This document shows, one piece after another, positions 25,749 to 34,947 of a DNA stretch of 53,116 nt (the stretch's first letter is position 1; every line of letters begins with the position of its first letter). The translations under genes and the position numbers were made by a program. Source of the DNA: Lysobacterales bacterium (GTDB lineage: Bacteria; Pseudomonadota; Gammaproteobacteria; Nevskiales; Salinisphaeraceae); assembly GCA_002715985.1 (NCBI GenBank), contig PBAO01000062.1, positions 1 to 53,116 of the forward strand, read 5' to 3'. The notes under the pieces were generated by a model, which was not told where the DNA came from, ran no database searches, and saw only the letters and a list, made by a program, of their open reading frames with translations.

Positions 25749-26726
25749 ATGCCCACGGCTTCCCGAAAGCAAGGCACCCGCACGCGATTGGGCGAGAGTG
25801 CCGCAGCCGAGTCGGCCAAGGGCTGGGCGGCGTCTCATGCGCGTTGCCTGCTGGAAAGCCTGGGCCGGTTGTCCCGGCGCTGGATCGCCAGTGCCCTGAC
25901 GATTCTGGTGATCGGCATTGCGCTGGCCCTGCCCAGCGGGCTTTTCGTGGTGGTCAAGAACATGGATCGGCTGGCCGGTCAGTGGCATCAGTCGGTTCAG
26001 ATCTCGGTGTATCTGGACAATGACCTGCCCACCGAAGACGGCCGGCAGCTGGCCGACGATCTGCTCGGCGACGAACGCGTGGCGAGCACGCGTTTCATAT
26101 CCGCAGCACAAGGTCTGGACGAATTCAAGAAGGCCAGCGGCTTTGGCGCAGCACTCGATGCACTGGGCGATAACCCCTTGCCCGGCGTCATCCAGGTCAC
26201 ACCCCGTGCCAGCCTGGCGCCGGCGGCCGTGGGGGAACTGGTGGCCGCGCTCGGCCAGCGCGACACCGTGGCCAAGGCCTCGCTCGACCAGGCCTGGCTG
26301 CGCCGTCTGACCGCCATACTGGATCTGCTTTCACGAGGGAGCTGGGTCATCGGCCTGCTGCTGTCGGCCGCCGTGGTCTTCATCGTGGGCAACACCATTC
26401 GTCTGGATATCGAGAATCGCCGACAGGAAATCGAGGTGATGAAGCTGCTGGGCGCCAGCGATGCCTTCATTCGTCGACCGTTTCTCTACAGCGGCCTCTG
26501 GTACGGCCTGCTCGGTGCATTCGTGGCCCTGCTGGTGCTGGGCATCTGCCGGCTGGCGCTCGGCGGCTCTCTGGCCACGCTGGTGTCATCCTACGACGGC
26601 GCCCTGGCGATCCGGGGCCTGGGCGGCCGCGGCGTGCTGTGGCTGATCGTGGCAGGCCTTGGCCTGGGCTGGCTGGGCTGCGTGATCACCGTCAACCGCG
26701 AACTGGCCGCCATCGAGCCCCGTTGA
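25749..26726 (+). CDS. ftsX: Cell division protein FtsX
   Basis: A 325-residue inner-membrane protein with four transmembrane helices: one at about 45-75 (WIASALTILVIGIALALPSG), then an extracellular loop (QISVYLDNDLP, LPGVIQVTP), then three at about 195-225, 255-285 and 295-315. The cytoplasmic loop IRLDIENRRQEIEVMKLLGAS is the MacB/FtsX coupling region that contacts FtsE. It recruits and activates amidase activators at the septum. It starts 2 nt after ftsE. Confidence 0.95.
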   Translation: MPTASRKQGTRTRLGESAAAESAKGWAASHARCLLESLGRLSRRWIASALTILVIGIALALPSGLFVVVKNMDRLAGQWHQSVQISVYLDNDLPTEDGRQLADDLLGDERVASTRFISAAQGLDEFKKASGFGAALDALGDNPLPGVIQVTPRASLAPAAVGELVAALGQRDTVAKASLDQAWLRRLTAILDLLSRGSWVIGLLLSAAVVFIVGNTIRLDIENRRQEIEVMKLLGASDAFIRRPFLYSGLWYGLLGAFVALLVLGICRLALGGSLATLVSSYDGALAIRGLGGRGVLWLIVAGLGLGWLGCVITVNRELAAIEPR

Positions 26727-26854
26727 ATCGGGCCGGCCATGGCCGCTACGTCGTCCGCGGCTGATCAGCCTCGATCAACGCCCATTCGGGAACCCCGCGC
26801 GCGCGATGGTGTCCATACCGAACTGTTCAAGCTGATCGATATCGTTCGATTTGC

Positions 26855-26873
26855 TATACTGGCATCAAATGCC
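26855..26873 (+). promoter_or_regulatory. Extended -10 promoter and short hairpin upstream of rpoH
   Basis: TGCTATACT (26853-26860 plus flank) is an extended -10 element with TATACT as hexamer; no good -35 is seen at 17 nt (CTGATC). It is followed by GGCAT-CAA-ATGCC (26861-26873), a small hairpin at the predicted transcript start, about 23 nt before the rpoH ATG. Confidence 0.45.
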
Positions 26874-26895
26874 AGCGGCCCAATGGAGGCTACGA

Positions 26896-27768
26896 ATGGC
26901 CAATCAAATGACCGTTTCCTCGCGTCAAATGAACCTACCGACCCTGTCCTCGGCAAGCATCGAGTCCTATCTCCAGGCTGTTTCGAACATCCCGGTTCTC
27001 GACCAGGACGACGAGCAGGCGCTTGCCCGTCGCCTGCGCGACGATGCCGATATCGAGGCGGCACAGAAGCTGATCCTGTCCAATCTGCGTTTCGTGGTGC
27101 ACGTTGCGCGAGGCTATTCCGGCTACGGTCTGCCGCTGGCCGACCTGGTTCAGGAAGGCAATATCGGGCTGATGAAGGCCGTCAAGCGTTTCGACCCGGA
27201 TGTCGGCGTACGGCTGATCTCGTTCGCCGTCCACTGGATTCGCGCCGAGATTCACGAATACATCCTGCGCAACTGGCGCATCGTGAAAGTCGCGACCACC
27301 AAGGCCCAGCGCAAGCTGTTCTTCAACCTGCGCAGCTCCAAGAAACGTCTGGGCTGGATGAACACGGGCGAAGTCGAAGCCGTGGCCACCGATCTGGGCG
27401 TCAAGCCGGAAACGGTTCTGCAGATGGAGCGTCGTCTGTCCGGGGGCGATCAATCGTTCAATGCCCTGCCGACGGCCAACGATGAAAACGTCTACTCGCC
27501 GGAAGACTATCTGTCCTCCGACGATGGCGACGATCCGGCCTCGGATATCGAGAACGACAACTGGCAGACCTATCAGCATGCCAATCTCGAACAGGCCATG
27601 ATCGGCCTGGACGAGCGCAGCCGGGATATTCTCGAATCGCGCTGGCTGCGCGAGGACGGCAAGATCGGGCTGCAAGAACTGGGCGACAAGTACGGTGTGT
27701 CCGCCGAACGTATCCGTCAGCTCGAAGTCGCTGCGATCAAGAAATTGCGCGGCGCCATGGCTGCCTGA
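26896..27768 (+). CDS. rpoH: RNA polymerase sigma-32 (heat shock sigma factor)
   Basis: A 290-residue sigma factor. Region 2 includes [34 protein letters not shown] and the -10 recognition segment [15 protein letters not shown]. The RpoH-specific box QRKLFFNLR is present, and region 4 has [27 protein letters not shown]. It directs transcription of chaperone and protease genes. The ATG at 26896 follows GGAGG (26885-26889 area) and gives the standard MANQM start; earlier in-frame starts lie over the -10 element. A strong terminator follows. Order ftsE-ftsX-rpoH is conserved in gammaproteobacteria. Confidence 0.97.
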   Translation: MANQMTVSSRQMNLPTLSSASIESYLQAVSNIPVLDQDDEQALARRLRDDADIEAAQKLILSNLRFVVHVARGYSGYGLPLADLVQEGNIGLMKAVKRFDPDVGVRLISFAVHWIRAEIHEYILRNWRIVKVATTKAQRKLFFNLRSSKKRLGWMNTGEVEAVATDLGVKPETVLQMERRLSGGDQSFNALPTANDENVYSPEDYLSSDDGDDPASDIENDNWQTYQHANLEQAMIGLDERSRDILESRWLREDGKIGLQELGDKYGVSAERIRQLEVAAIKKLRGAMAA

Positions 27769-27793
27769 TACGAGCGGTCTGCGCGAGCTGTCC

Positions 27794-27823
27794 AAGCCGG
27801 CACCTGCGGGGGCCGGCTTTTTT
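27794..27823 (+). terminator. Rho-independent terminator after rpoH
   Basis: AAGCCGGC (27794-27801) pairs with GCCGGCTT (27812-27819), followed by a T run to 27823. It lies 26 nt past the rpoH stop, facing the end of mscK. Confidence 0.88.
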
Positions 27824-27906
27824 GTGCGTGTCGGATGCGAATAGAAACGGTCTGTATTATCCGCACCTATTCGTGCACGGCCTGGCGTGCGACCGCCCTC
27901 GCCCTG

Positions 27907-30900
27907 CTACGAGCGCGACGGCAGCGCTGGCGGCTCGTCGCTGTCCGGCGGCGAGTTCTTCGGGCGACGAAAGACTTCGCCGACGGATTCGTCCACGGAT
28001 CGCAGATGCAGGTCATGCTGCGGGTAGACGATCTTGATGCCGTTGGCCTTGAAAGCGTCGTGCACACGACGATAGATGGCGTGTTGCAGCGGCAGCAGGT
28101 AATAGAGGTCGTGATAGAACACACGCGCCTCGTAGATGATCGCGCTGTCGTCGTAGCCCACCATGAACACCGAGGGCGGCGGATTGTCGAGTGCCACCGG
28201 CTCGGCGTCGACGGCTTCGTGCACCAGCCGCTCGACCAGATCGCCATCGGTATCCAGCGCCACACAAAACCGCAGGATCAGGCGGGTGATGTCGTCGGTC
28301 AGCGTCCAGTTGATCACGGTTTCGGTGATGAATGTCTGGTTCGGGATCACGACTTCCTTATTGTCCCAGTCGGTGATCGTGGTCGCTCGGATACGGATAC
28401 GCGAGACGGTACCGGTCAGCGCGCCCACGGTGACCGTATCGCCCACCCGTACCGGGCGCTCGAACAGGATCAGGATGCCCGAGATGAAGTTGGCGAATAT
28501 CTGCTGCAGACCAAAACCCAGCCCCACGCCGATCGCGGCCACCAGCCACTGGATCGAAGACCATCGCAGCCCGATCAGGTTCACGGCGATCAACATCCCG
28601 ATGATCACGATCGCGTACTGAAACAGGGTGGCCATGGCATAACGACTGCCCGCATCGAGCGAGAGCCGCCGCAGCACGGTGATTTCCAGAAAACCCGGCA
28701 GATTGCGCCCGGCGAGCGTGGTGACGACCCCCACCGCGATCGCGAGTAGCAGCGCCCCCAGCGTGACGTTGGAAATCTCTTTCTGACCGTCGACCTGACT
28801 GGTGATCTGCCAGAGGTTGATATTGTCCAGCAGCTGCAGCGCCGGCAACGTGCCCGACCAGACCAGCCACAGGCCGGTGGCAATGGATAACGTGATCACC
28901 ACCTTGATCAATCCGCGGGTCTGCTCGCTGATCTGGACCAGATCGATCTCCAGGCCTTCCAGCGTTTCCGGCGTACTGTCGCCGGACACGGCCGCCGCCT
29001 CGCGTGAGGCTCGCGCCTCGCGGGCCTCCTCGCGGCGCTGGAGCGCACGCGACAGGGCGATACGCCGCTCGGCGACCGTCAGCCAGCGCACGATCAGGCT
29101 GTAGAGAATCACCGCCCCGCCAAGCAGTGCCGCCGAATAGAAGAACCGGCTCTGGAGCTGAAGTGCGGTGTAGTAATAGCCGCGGGCCGCCATCCCCGAC
29201 AGCGCCAGCGGGATGGCCGTGGCCACGGGCAACCAGAAATAACCCAGACGCCAGTTGCCGTCCTCGTTCTCGGTCATCACATCAGAGAGCACGCCCGTGA
29301 TCGGATGCAGCACACGCCAGGCGAAGATAGCGATCGAGAATTCGCCGAGCATGAACGCCGCTCGCCCGATCGTTTCGCGCTTGGCATCGTCATCGAATGC
29401 CTCGGTCATCGAGATCACGATGATCGGCACGATCAGCGCCAGCGAGAGCGCCCGCAGATCCCGGTGCAGATTACGCCGTGCCTTGTCCGACCAGCGGAAA
29501 TGCGCCTGCGCCAGGCCATTGGCCCGCACCACCTGCGTGAACGGCTCGATGAACAGCGCCAGCATGCCCAGCTGAAACATCGCGCTGCCCGCGGCCTTGG
29601 CAAACGGCGTGGCGCCCGGCGCATGCTGGGTGAGATACCCGATCGACAGGGGCAGCAGGATGGCCGGCAACGCCAGTAAAAGCGTGGCCAGCAGTGCACG
29701 CAGTGTCAGGGCGACGGAATCGTGGCTGACATTGCCGACCGGCTCGGCCAGCACGGCCAGACGACGCTTGAACAAACCGCGCATGCCCATCAACGCGCCG
29801 ATCACGAGTATCGCCAGACCGGCCCGAAAAGGGCTTGCCACGATGCCGCCCGCAAACGCCGTCAACGCCTCGTGCCACGACCGCGGATCGAGCAGCCAGG
29901 GAATGTCCTCGGCCAGACGGGCCGGCCAGTCCAGCCAGATGCCGTGAAACGACGGCAGCCAGAACAGACGTTCGTCGAGCAGGCGATTGAACGAGCTCAA
30001 CGTGTCGTTGTAGTGCCGCGACAGGCTGCGCAGGTCACGTCCGACATCGACGTATCGGCCCTCGGCATCGATCAGGCGATCGATGATGGCCTGGCGTTGA
30101 TCGAGCAGGTTGATCAACGACTCGCGCTGGCCGGCATTCAGTGTGACGTCGGCCTGGCTGGCGATACGCTCGGCCATCATGGCCGGATTGTCCAGCTCCG
30201 CGCGCGTCTGCTGAAGCTGAAACCGATCGAGCTCGGCGGTGGAGACATCCGGCAGACCGTTGAGCGTGTCGCTGTTCAGAAACGACAGCGACGGCGCGGC
30301 CAGGCGCCGGCGCTGGTTGCGCAGCACATCCCCCAGGGCCACCGACCCGCCCCCGATCTCGAGCTGTCGCTGCACGAGGTTGAGCCGGCGCTCGAGGCTT
30401 TCCACCCGGGCCCGCTGCTCGGCCTGGCGTTGTGACAGGGTCTGGGCGTCCCGGGTGATGCCCGCCAGGTCGTAGGTCAACTCGACGTTCTTCTGCGCGA
30501 CCTCGCTGATCGGCGCCAGAGCCGTACGCAGCTCGCTGAGTTTGTCTTCACTGGCATCACGCAGCGTCTCGGCCGAGGCGATCTGGGCCTGCGACAGCGC
30601 GCTCTGGGCCGCGACCAAGGCTTCGTTGAGACGCGCGACCTGGGTTTCGGCCAGCGAGCGTTTGACCTCGAGCAGACGCTCCCGGGCATCCAGGCCGGAC
30701 AGCTCTTGCTGCAGGCGCTCGATCTCGGCATTCAGCGCATCGCGGCGCGCGGCCACGAGCGTGCTTTGCGCGCGGGCCTGGACACCGCCGGCATCGCCCA
30801 GATCCACACTATTGCGGCCGGCCAGATTCTGCAGGGCGTTGCGGGCATCGGCCAGCTGTGCGCGCAACTGTTCCGGGCGCTGGGCCGCGCGTGTGAGCTT

Positions 30901-31401
30901 GTCCCGTGCATCGGCCAGGCGCGCCTGGGCATCGGTCAGGCGCGTGCGCGTCTGCTCGACACGCTGGGCCAGCGCCTCCAGCGACTGGTCGGCAAGCTCG
31001 TCGACGGTGGGCACACTGCGAACATTGCGTCGCTCTGCCTGGAGCGACTCGATATCTTCGGGGATCTGTTTCTGCGATGCCGCAAGATCGGCGGCCTGCT
31101 GTCGGTCGGCCTCGGCCGCCTGAAGTGCTGCCAGCGCTTTCTGATAGGTCTCGAGCGCCTGACCCCGGCGTGTGTCATCGACATCTCGTCGTGCCTTGAG
31201 GCTTTCGATCTGGTCTTTCAGCCGGGATATCTGCTGGCTGATGTCGACGCCCGGGCCATCGACGCCGCTCTGGCCCAGGGCCGACGAGAACGAGGCCGCC
31301 AGGCACCACAGACACACCACGACGACAACGCGTCGAAGCAGGCCGGGCGATACCGCGAACGCTTTGTTCGATGGGTGTGACGATTTCACAGGTGACAACA
31401 C
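27907..31401 (-). CDS. mscK: MscK/KefA-type mechanosensitive channel
   Basis: About 1164 residues. A signal sequence (LLRRVVVVVCLWCLAASFSSALG) precedes a large periplasmic coiled-coil region of roughly 450 residues (repeated Ala/Leu/Arg/Gln/Glu heptads). Eight or more membrane helices follow (about 500-900), then the C-terminal MscS domain with its pore helix and VRVGDTVTVGALTGTVSRIRIRATTI. It opens under membrane tension to release solutes during hypo-osmotic shock. Only non-ATG starts are available: GTG at 31401 (used), 31389 or 31503. It is convergent with rpoH and divergent from the fabR-like gene. The last residues are Pro/Ser rich. Confidence 0.92.
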   Translation of the reverse strand: MLSPVKSSHPSNKAFAVSPGLLRRVVVVVCLWCLAASFSSALGQSGVDGPGVDISQQISRLKDQIESLKARRDVDDTRRGQALETYQKALAALQAAEADRQQAADLAASQKQIPEDIESLQAERRNVRSVPTVDELADQSLEALAQRVEQTRTRLTDAQARLADARDKLTRAAQRPEQLRAQLADARNALQNLAGRNSVDLGDAGGVQARAQSTLVAARRDALNAEIERLQQELSGLDARERLLEVKRSLAETQVARLNEALVAAQSALSQAQIASAETLRDASEDKLSELRTALAPISEVAQKNVELTYDLAGITRDAQTLSQRQAEQRARVESLERRLNLVQRQLEIGGGSVALGDVLRNQRRRLAAPSLSFLNSDTLNGLPDVSTAELDRFQLQQTRAELDNPAMMAERIASQADVTLNAGQRESLINLLDQRQAIIDRLIDAEGRYVDVGRDLRSLSRHYNDTLSSFNRLLDERLFWLPSFHGIWLDWPARLAEDIPWLLDPRSWHEALTAFAGGIVASPFRAGLAILVIGALMGMRGLFKRRLAVLAEPVGNVSHDSVALTLRALLATLLLALPAILLPLSIGYLTQHAPGATPFAKAAGSAMFQLGMLALFIEPFTQVVRANGLAQAHFRWSDKARRNLHRDLRALSLALIVPIIVISMTEAFDDDAKRETIGRAAFMLGEFSIAIFAWRVLHPITGVLSDVMTENEDGNWRLGYFWLPVATAIPLALSGMAARGYYYTALQLQSRFFYSAALLGGAVILYSLIVRWLTVAERRIALSRALQRREEAREARASREAAAVSGDSTPETLEGLEIDLVQISEQTRGLIKVVITLSIATGLWLVWSGTLPALQLLDNINLWQITSQVDGQKEISNVTLGALLLAIAVGVVTTLAGRNLPGFLEITVLRRLSLDAGSRYAMATLFQYAIVIIGMLIAVNLIGLRWSSIQWLVAAIGVGLGFGLQQIFANFISGILILFERPVRVGDTVTVGALTGTVSRIRIRATTITDWDNKEVVIPNQTFITETVINWTLTDDITRLILRFCVALDTDGDLVERLVHEAVDAEPVALDNPPPSVFMVGYDDSAIIYEARVFYHDLYYLLPLQHAIYRRVHDAFKANGIKIVYPQHDLHLRSVDESVGEVFRRPKNSPPDSDEPPALPSRS

Positions 31402-31665
31402 ATCGATCCAGGAGCTGGAATGATCGCATCCGGGACAGGCCCCGAACGAACGTTGAAAGCGGCCGCGCGGCCGATGCCGGCTTGATGACGCCTGCCCGGC
31501 CACTGCACGCGTCTACGCATCGTAGATACTCATGCATACAAGCGCCAGATCCTCGCCGCCGAAGACGTTGTAGTCGCGCGATCGGCATAGCACAATTTGA
31601 ACACGGCACAGCGCTTTGCCCTGGCCGCCCGTCTCGTCTTCGTACTGCCCGTCATCATCACGCTC

Positions 31666-32331
31666 ATGCCTGACCCGCTATCTCGCACGCCACCGCCGCG
31701 CGGCCGGACACGGGCTGCGCTCATGCAGGCTGCCCTGGAAATGGTGGCCTCGGAGTCGAACTTCTCGGCGCTTTCGCTACGCCGTATCGCCCGCCACGCC
31801 GGTGTCGTGCCGACCGCGTTCTATCGCCATTTTCGCGATATGGATGATCTGGGCATCACGCTGGTCGATGAAACGTTTGCCGAATTACGCGCGGTACTGG
31901 CCGGCGTGGATCTGCCGTCGCTGTCGATCGACGGCCTGATTCATCACTGTATCGGGCTGTTTGCCTTCCATGTCTGCGAGCGGCGTCTTCTGTTCCAGTT
32001 TCTGGTTCGTGAACGCTATGCCGGCAGTGCGGCGCTGCGTGATGCCATTCAGACCAATCTGGCCGCGCTGAACGGCCAGCTCACGCACGACCTGTCCCAG
32101 CTCGAGGCTTACTCGGCGGTCGATAATACCGATCTCGCGCTCGTGGCCGAGCTGGTGGTCAACACCGTCATCGCCACGGCCGAACGCATTCTCGATGTGG
32201 CCCGCGCCGATGCCCCGGTCGATACGGTCGTGAATGATGCCGAACGCCAGCTGCGGCTGATATTTCTCGGCCTGTCGCAGTGGCAGAGCCGGCCGCAGAC
32301 AGGCTATTCGACGGGCGACGGGGCCGCGTAA
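31666..32331 (+). CDS. fabR: TetR-family regulator, FabR-like
   Basis: A 221-residue repressor. The helix-turn-helix FSALSLRRIARHAGVVPTAF then YRHFRDMDDLGITLVDE (about 33-69) closely follows the pattern of E. coli FabR, which represses unsaturated fatty acid genes in response to the acyl pool. RERYAGSAALRDAI in the ligand domain also fits. The ATG at 31666 is used; an in-frame TTG upstream would add a non-homologous stretch. It is divergent from mscK, and no desaturase or fab gene is next to it. No FabR operator was recognised in the 160-bp spacer. Confidence 0.85.
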   Translation: MPDPLSRTPPPRGRTRAALMQAALEMVASESNFSALSLRRIARHAGVVPTAFYRHFRDMDDLGITLVDETFAELRAVLAGVDLPSLSIDGLIHHCIGLFAFHVCERRLLFQFLVRERYAGSAALRDAIQTNLAALNGQLTHDLSQLEAYSAVDNTDLALVAELVVNTVIATAERILDVARADAPVDTVVNDAERQLRLIFLGLSQWQSRPQTGYSTGDGAA

Positions 32332-32948
32332 GCGTCGTCTGCCGGTGCCGGCTCGGCAGCCAGCGACGCCGCCGATGCCCCGTTCATGCGCGCTCGCACG
32401 CGCGAGACGATTTCCGGCACCAGGGACATGCCCCACTGCTGGCCCAGATCCAGTGATTCGGTGAGCAGCTCGGGCGAGATACGCACGAGCTTCTGGCCCA
32501 GCGGCGACTGATAGAAATTCACCAGCTGGTTGAGCTCGATCAGGTTGAAGTGCTTTTCATAGATCGGCGCCAGCACCGAATACAGTGCATCGCCATCGGC
32601 AATACGCTCGGAAACCACAGCGCGCGTCTGCTCGGTGACGAGATTCATGGTCTCCGGGCCCAACGAGCCGCCCAGCAGCGACATCGCGCTTTCCACGCGA
32701 CCGATGAACTGATCGGTGAATACGTTGCGAAGCTGGGTCACATCCGTGAGCGCCACCAGCTTGCGCACGGCGGCATCGGCCTGTTGGTAGTCCAGGCTGT
32801 CCGAACGATCCGGCGGGTTGGCCATGGCCTGGGTGGCCGAGCTGGTCTGGGCCAGCCCGGCCACCGGCATGACAGCGATCAGGGCGATCGCCACCCGTGT
32901 CTTGATGCTCAGCCGATCAAGCGGCCTCTGCCGATCCGGTGTTTTCAT
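32304..32948 (-). CDS. DUF2059 exported protein
   Basis: A 214-residue protein with a signal peptide (KTRVAIALIAVMPVAGLAQ). The DUF2059 region follows: YEKHFNLIELNQLVNFYQSP then LGQKLVRISPELL, a helical module seen in many exported proteobacterial proteins of unknown function. The ATG at 32946-32948 is used because the signal peptide follows directly; this start lies inside the last 32 bp of cysI. Its 3' end overlaps the fabR-like gene end by 28 bp on the opposite strand. Whether it has a role in sulfur metabolism is unknown. Confidence 0.8.
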   Translation of the reverse strand: MKTPDRQRPLDRLSIKTRVAIALIAVMPVAGLAQTSSATQAMANPPDRSDSLDYQQADAAVRKLVALTDVTQLRNVFTDQFIGRVESAMSLLGGSLGPETMNLVTEQTRAVVSERIADGDALYSVLAPIYEKHFNLIELNQLVNFYQSPLGQKLVRISPELLTESLDLGQQWGMSLVPEIVSRVRARMNGASAASLAAEPAPADDAYAAPSPVE

Positions 32949-34680
32949 GAAAGTCTTTACCCTCGAGGGTGGCAGCGATGACGCCGGTGCGCACGACGAA
33001 ATCGCCGAAGCGTTCACCGTCTTCGCGTTCGGCCGACCAGCGCTGAATCAGCGGGGTGAGTTCGGCCAGGATTTCTTCTTCGCCGATGTTCTCGCGATAA
33101 AGCTTATTCAAACGTGAACCGTCGAAGGCCGCGCCCAGATACAGGTTGTATTTACCGGGCGCCTTGCCCACGAAACCGATCTCGCCGAGGAACGGCCGCG
33201 CACAGCCGTTGGGGCAGCCGGTCATGCGAATGACGATCCGCTCATCGCCGATATCGGCCTTGTCCATGATGTCCTCGAGCTTGCCGACGAGCTCGGGCAG
33301 ATAGCGTTCGGACTCGGCCATGGCCAGGGCACAGGTCGGGAACGCCACGCAGGACATCGAGGCATGGCGCAGCGCGCTGTTGCGCTTGGTCTTGCCGTCA
33401 TCCAGACCGTAGTGGTCGATCACGCCCTCGATATCGGCGCGATCATCCGCGGCGATACCCGAGATGATGACGTTATGGTTGCCCGTCAGCCGGATCGTGC
33501 CCTTGTGGATCTTGGCGATCTCGCGCAGCGCGGTCATCAGCTTGTAATTGGCCGGGCCCTGATACTGGCCGTGGTGTGCCCGCCCGTTCTCGTCGAAATC
33601 CGCGATACGCCCGTTCTCGATGAACAGCGTCACGTGCCAATCGCCGGCGTCGTCCTGGAACCAGCCGATCGGGTCGCCATTGCGATCGAAATGATAGTCG
33701 CGCGTGGGTTCGAGCTTGATGCCGGCGCGCTCGTCGAGCTGCTCGTGGATGAAGCCGATGCCGTTGTCATCGATGGTGTACTTGAAGCGCGCGTGCTTGC
33801 GGTTCTCGCGATCGCCGTAGTCGCGCTGGATGGTGACCAATGTCTCGACCGTCTCCAGCGTCTGATCCAGGCCCACGAAACCGATGACACTGCCCAGCCG
33901 GGGATAGGTGGCCGGCTCGCCGTGGGTGCTGCCCATGCCGCCGCCGATGGCCACGTTGTACCCCACGAGCACGCCGTCCTCGACGACCGCGATCAGCCCG
34001 ATATCGTTGGCGAACACGTCCACATCGTTTTCCGGCGGCACGGCGATGGCGATCTTGAACTTACGCGGTAGATAGGTCGCCCCGTAGATCGGCTCGACGT
34101 CGGTCTCGCCGCTTGGCGCGTGCTGGAGAAAGATCTCCTCGTAGGCCCTGGATTTCCAGGCCAGATGCTCGGAGATTCTCGTCGACCAATCGTGAATCTC
34201 GGCGTGCACGGCCGATTTTTCCGGAAAGGCCGAGGCCATGACGTTACGATTGACGTCGCCACAGGCGCCGCGCGCATCCACGCCGACCTTGTAGGCGTCC
34301 TGGAGCAGCGGACGCAGATCGCGCTTGGCCACATGATGATACTGAAAGGTCTGGCGCGTGGTCAGGCGCAGCGTGCCGTTGGCGTACTCGTGCGCCAGGC
34401 GATCGATCTCGAGATACTGTGCGCCCGTGACCACCCCGGCCGGCAGGCGCAGGCGCAGCATGAACTGATAGTGCGGCTCCAGCTTCGAGGCCTTGCGCTC
34501 GGCGCGCAGATCGCGGTCGTCCTGCTGATAGAAACCGAAGAACTTCGTCAGCTGGGTATCGTCCTCGGCGATCGAGCCGGTCAACTCGTCGGCCAACCCT
34601 TGTGCGATCGTCCCGCGCAAAAAATTGCTGCGGATCTTGATGTGCTCGACGGGCGAGAGATTCTTTTCCGTGGTGCTCAT
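32917..34680 (-). CDS. cysI: Sulfite reductase (NADPH) hemoprotein beta subunit
   Basis: A 587-residue siroheme/4Fe-4S enzyme reducing sulfite to sulfide. The cluster cysteines are C444 and C450 (CVAFPTC) and C489 and C493 (GCPNGC). Siroheme/sulfite contact regions LRLTTRQTFQYHHV and GACGDVNRNVMAS are present, with the second half repeat around LTGNHNVIISGI. It works with CysJ, encoded 267 bp upstream. The spacer may hold a separate promoter. cysH is not adjacent. Identification is firm. Confidence 0.97.
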   Translation of the reverse strand: MSTTEKNLSPVEHIKIRSNFLRGTIAQGLADELTGSIAEDDTQLTKFFGFYQQDDRDLRAERKASKLEPHYQFMLRLRLPAGVVTGAQYLEIDRLAHEYANGTLRLTTRQTFQYHHVAKRDLRPLLQDAYKVGVDARGACGDVNRNVMASAFPEKSAVHAEIHDWSTRISEHLAWKSRAYEEIFLQHAPSGETDVEPIYGATYLPRKFKIAIAVPPENDVDVFANDIGLIAVVEDGVLVGYNVAIGGGMGSTHGEPATYPRLGSVIGFVGLDQTLETVETLVTIQRDYGDRENRKHARFKYTIDDNGIGFIHEQLDERAGIKLEPTRDYHFDRNGDPIGWFQDDAGDWHVTLFIENGRIADFDENGRAHHGQYQGPANYKLMTALREIAKIHKGTIRLTGNHNVIISGIAADDRADIEGVIDHYGLDDGKTKRNSALRHASMSCVAFPTCALAMAESERYLPELVGKLEDIMDKADIGDERIVIRMTGCPNGCARPFLGEIGFVGKAPGKYNLYLGAAFDGSRLNKLYRENIGEEEILAELTPLIQRWSAEREDGERFGDFVVRTGVIAATLEGKDFHENTGSAEAA

Positions 34681-34947
34681 GGGATCACCTGATGATGACG
34701 ACAGCGCTGATGGTTCAGCAGCGCTTTGATTTTCCGATCCGACAATGAACGCGAATAAAAGACAAAACGCAGACTAGACCCATCGGGCCGTTTGCCAGAG
34801 CAACGCATCGAGTGGGCGTTGTCGGGGCGTGCGGTCTATACGCGCTTGCGATGCATGAAATGCGCGAACGATTGTCCGTGTTCATTCATGTCCATTGTCA
34901 GACTCGAGTCTTGCTAAAAATTACACGAAGACAACGCTGCCGCGTCG
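34681..34947. other. cysJ-cysI spacer
   Basis: A 267-bp gene-free spacer, unusually long for a cysJI operon. It contains a perfect 12-nt palindrome AGACTCGAGTCT (34900-34911), 36 nt past the cysJ stop, and an A/T-richer stretch at 34750-34775 upstream of cysI. No ORF is supported. The palindrome could be a 3' end or an operator. Confidence 0.5.
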
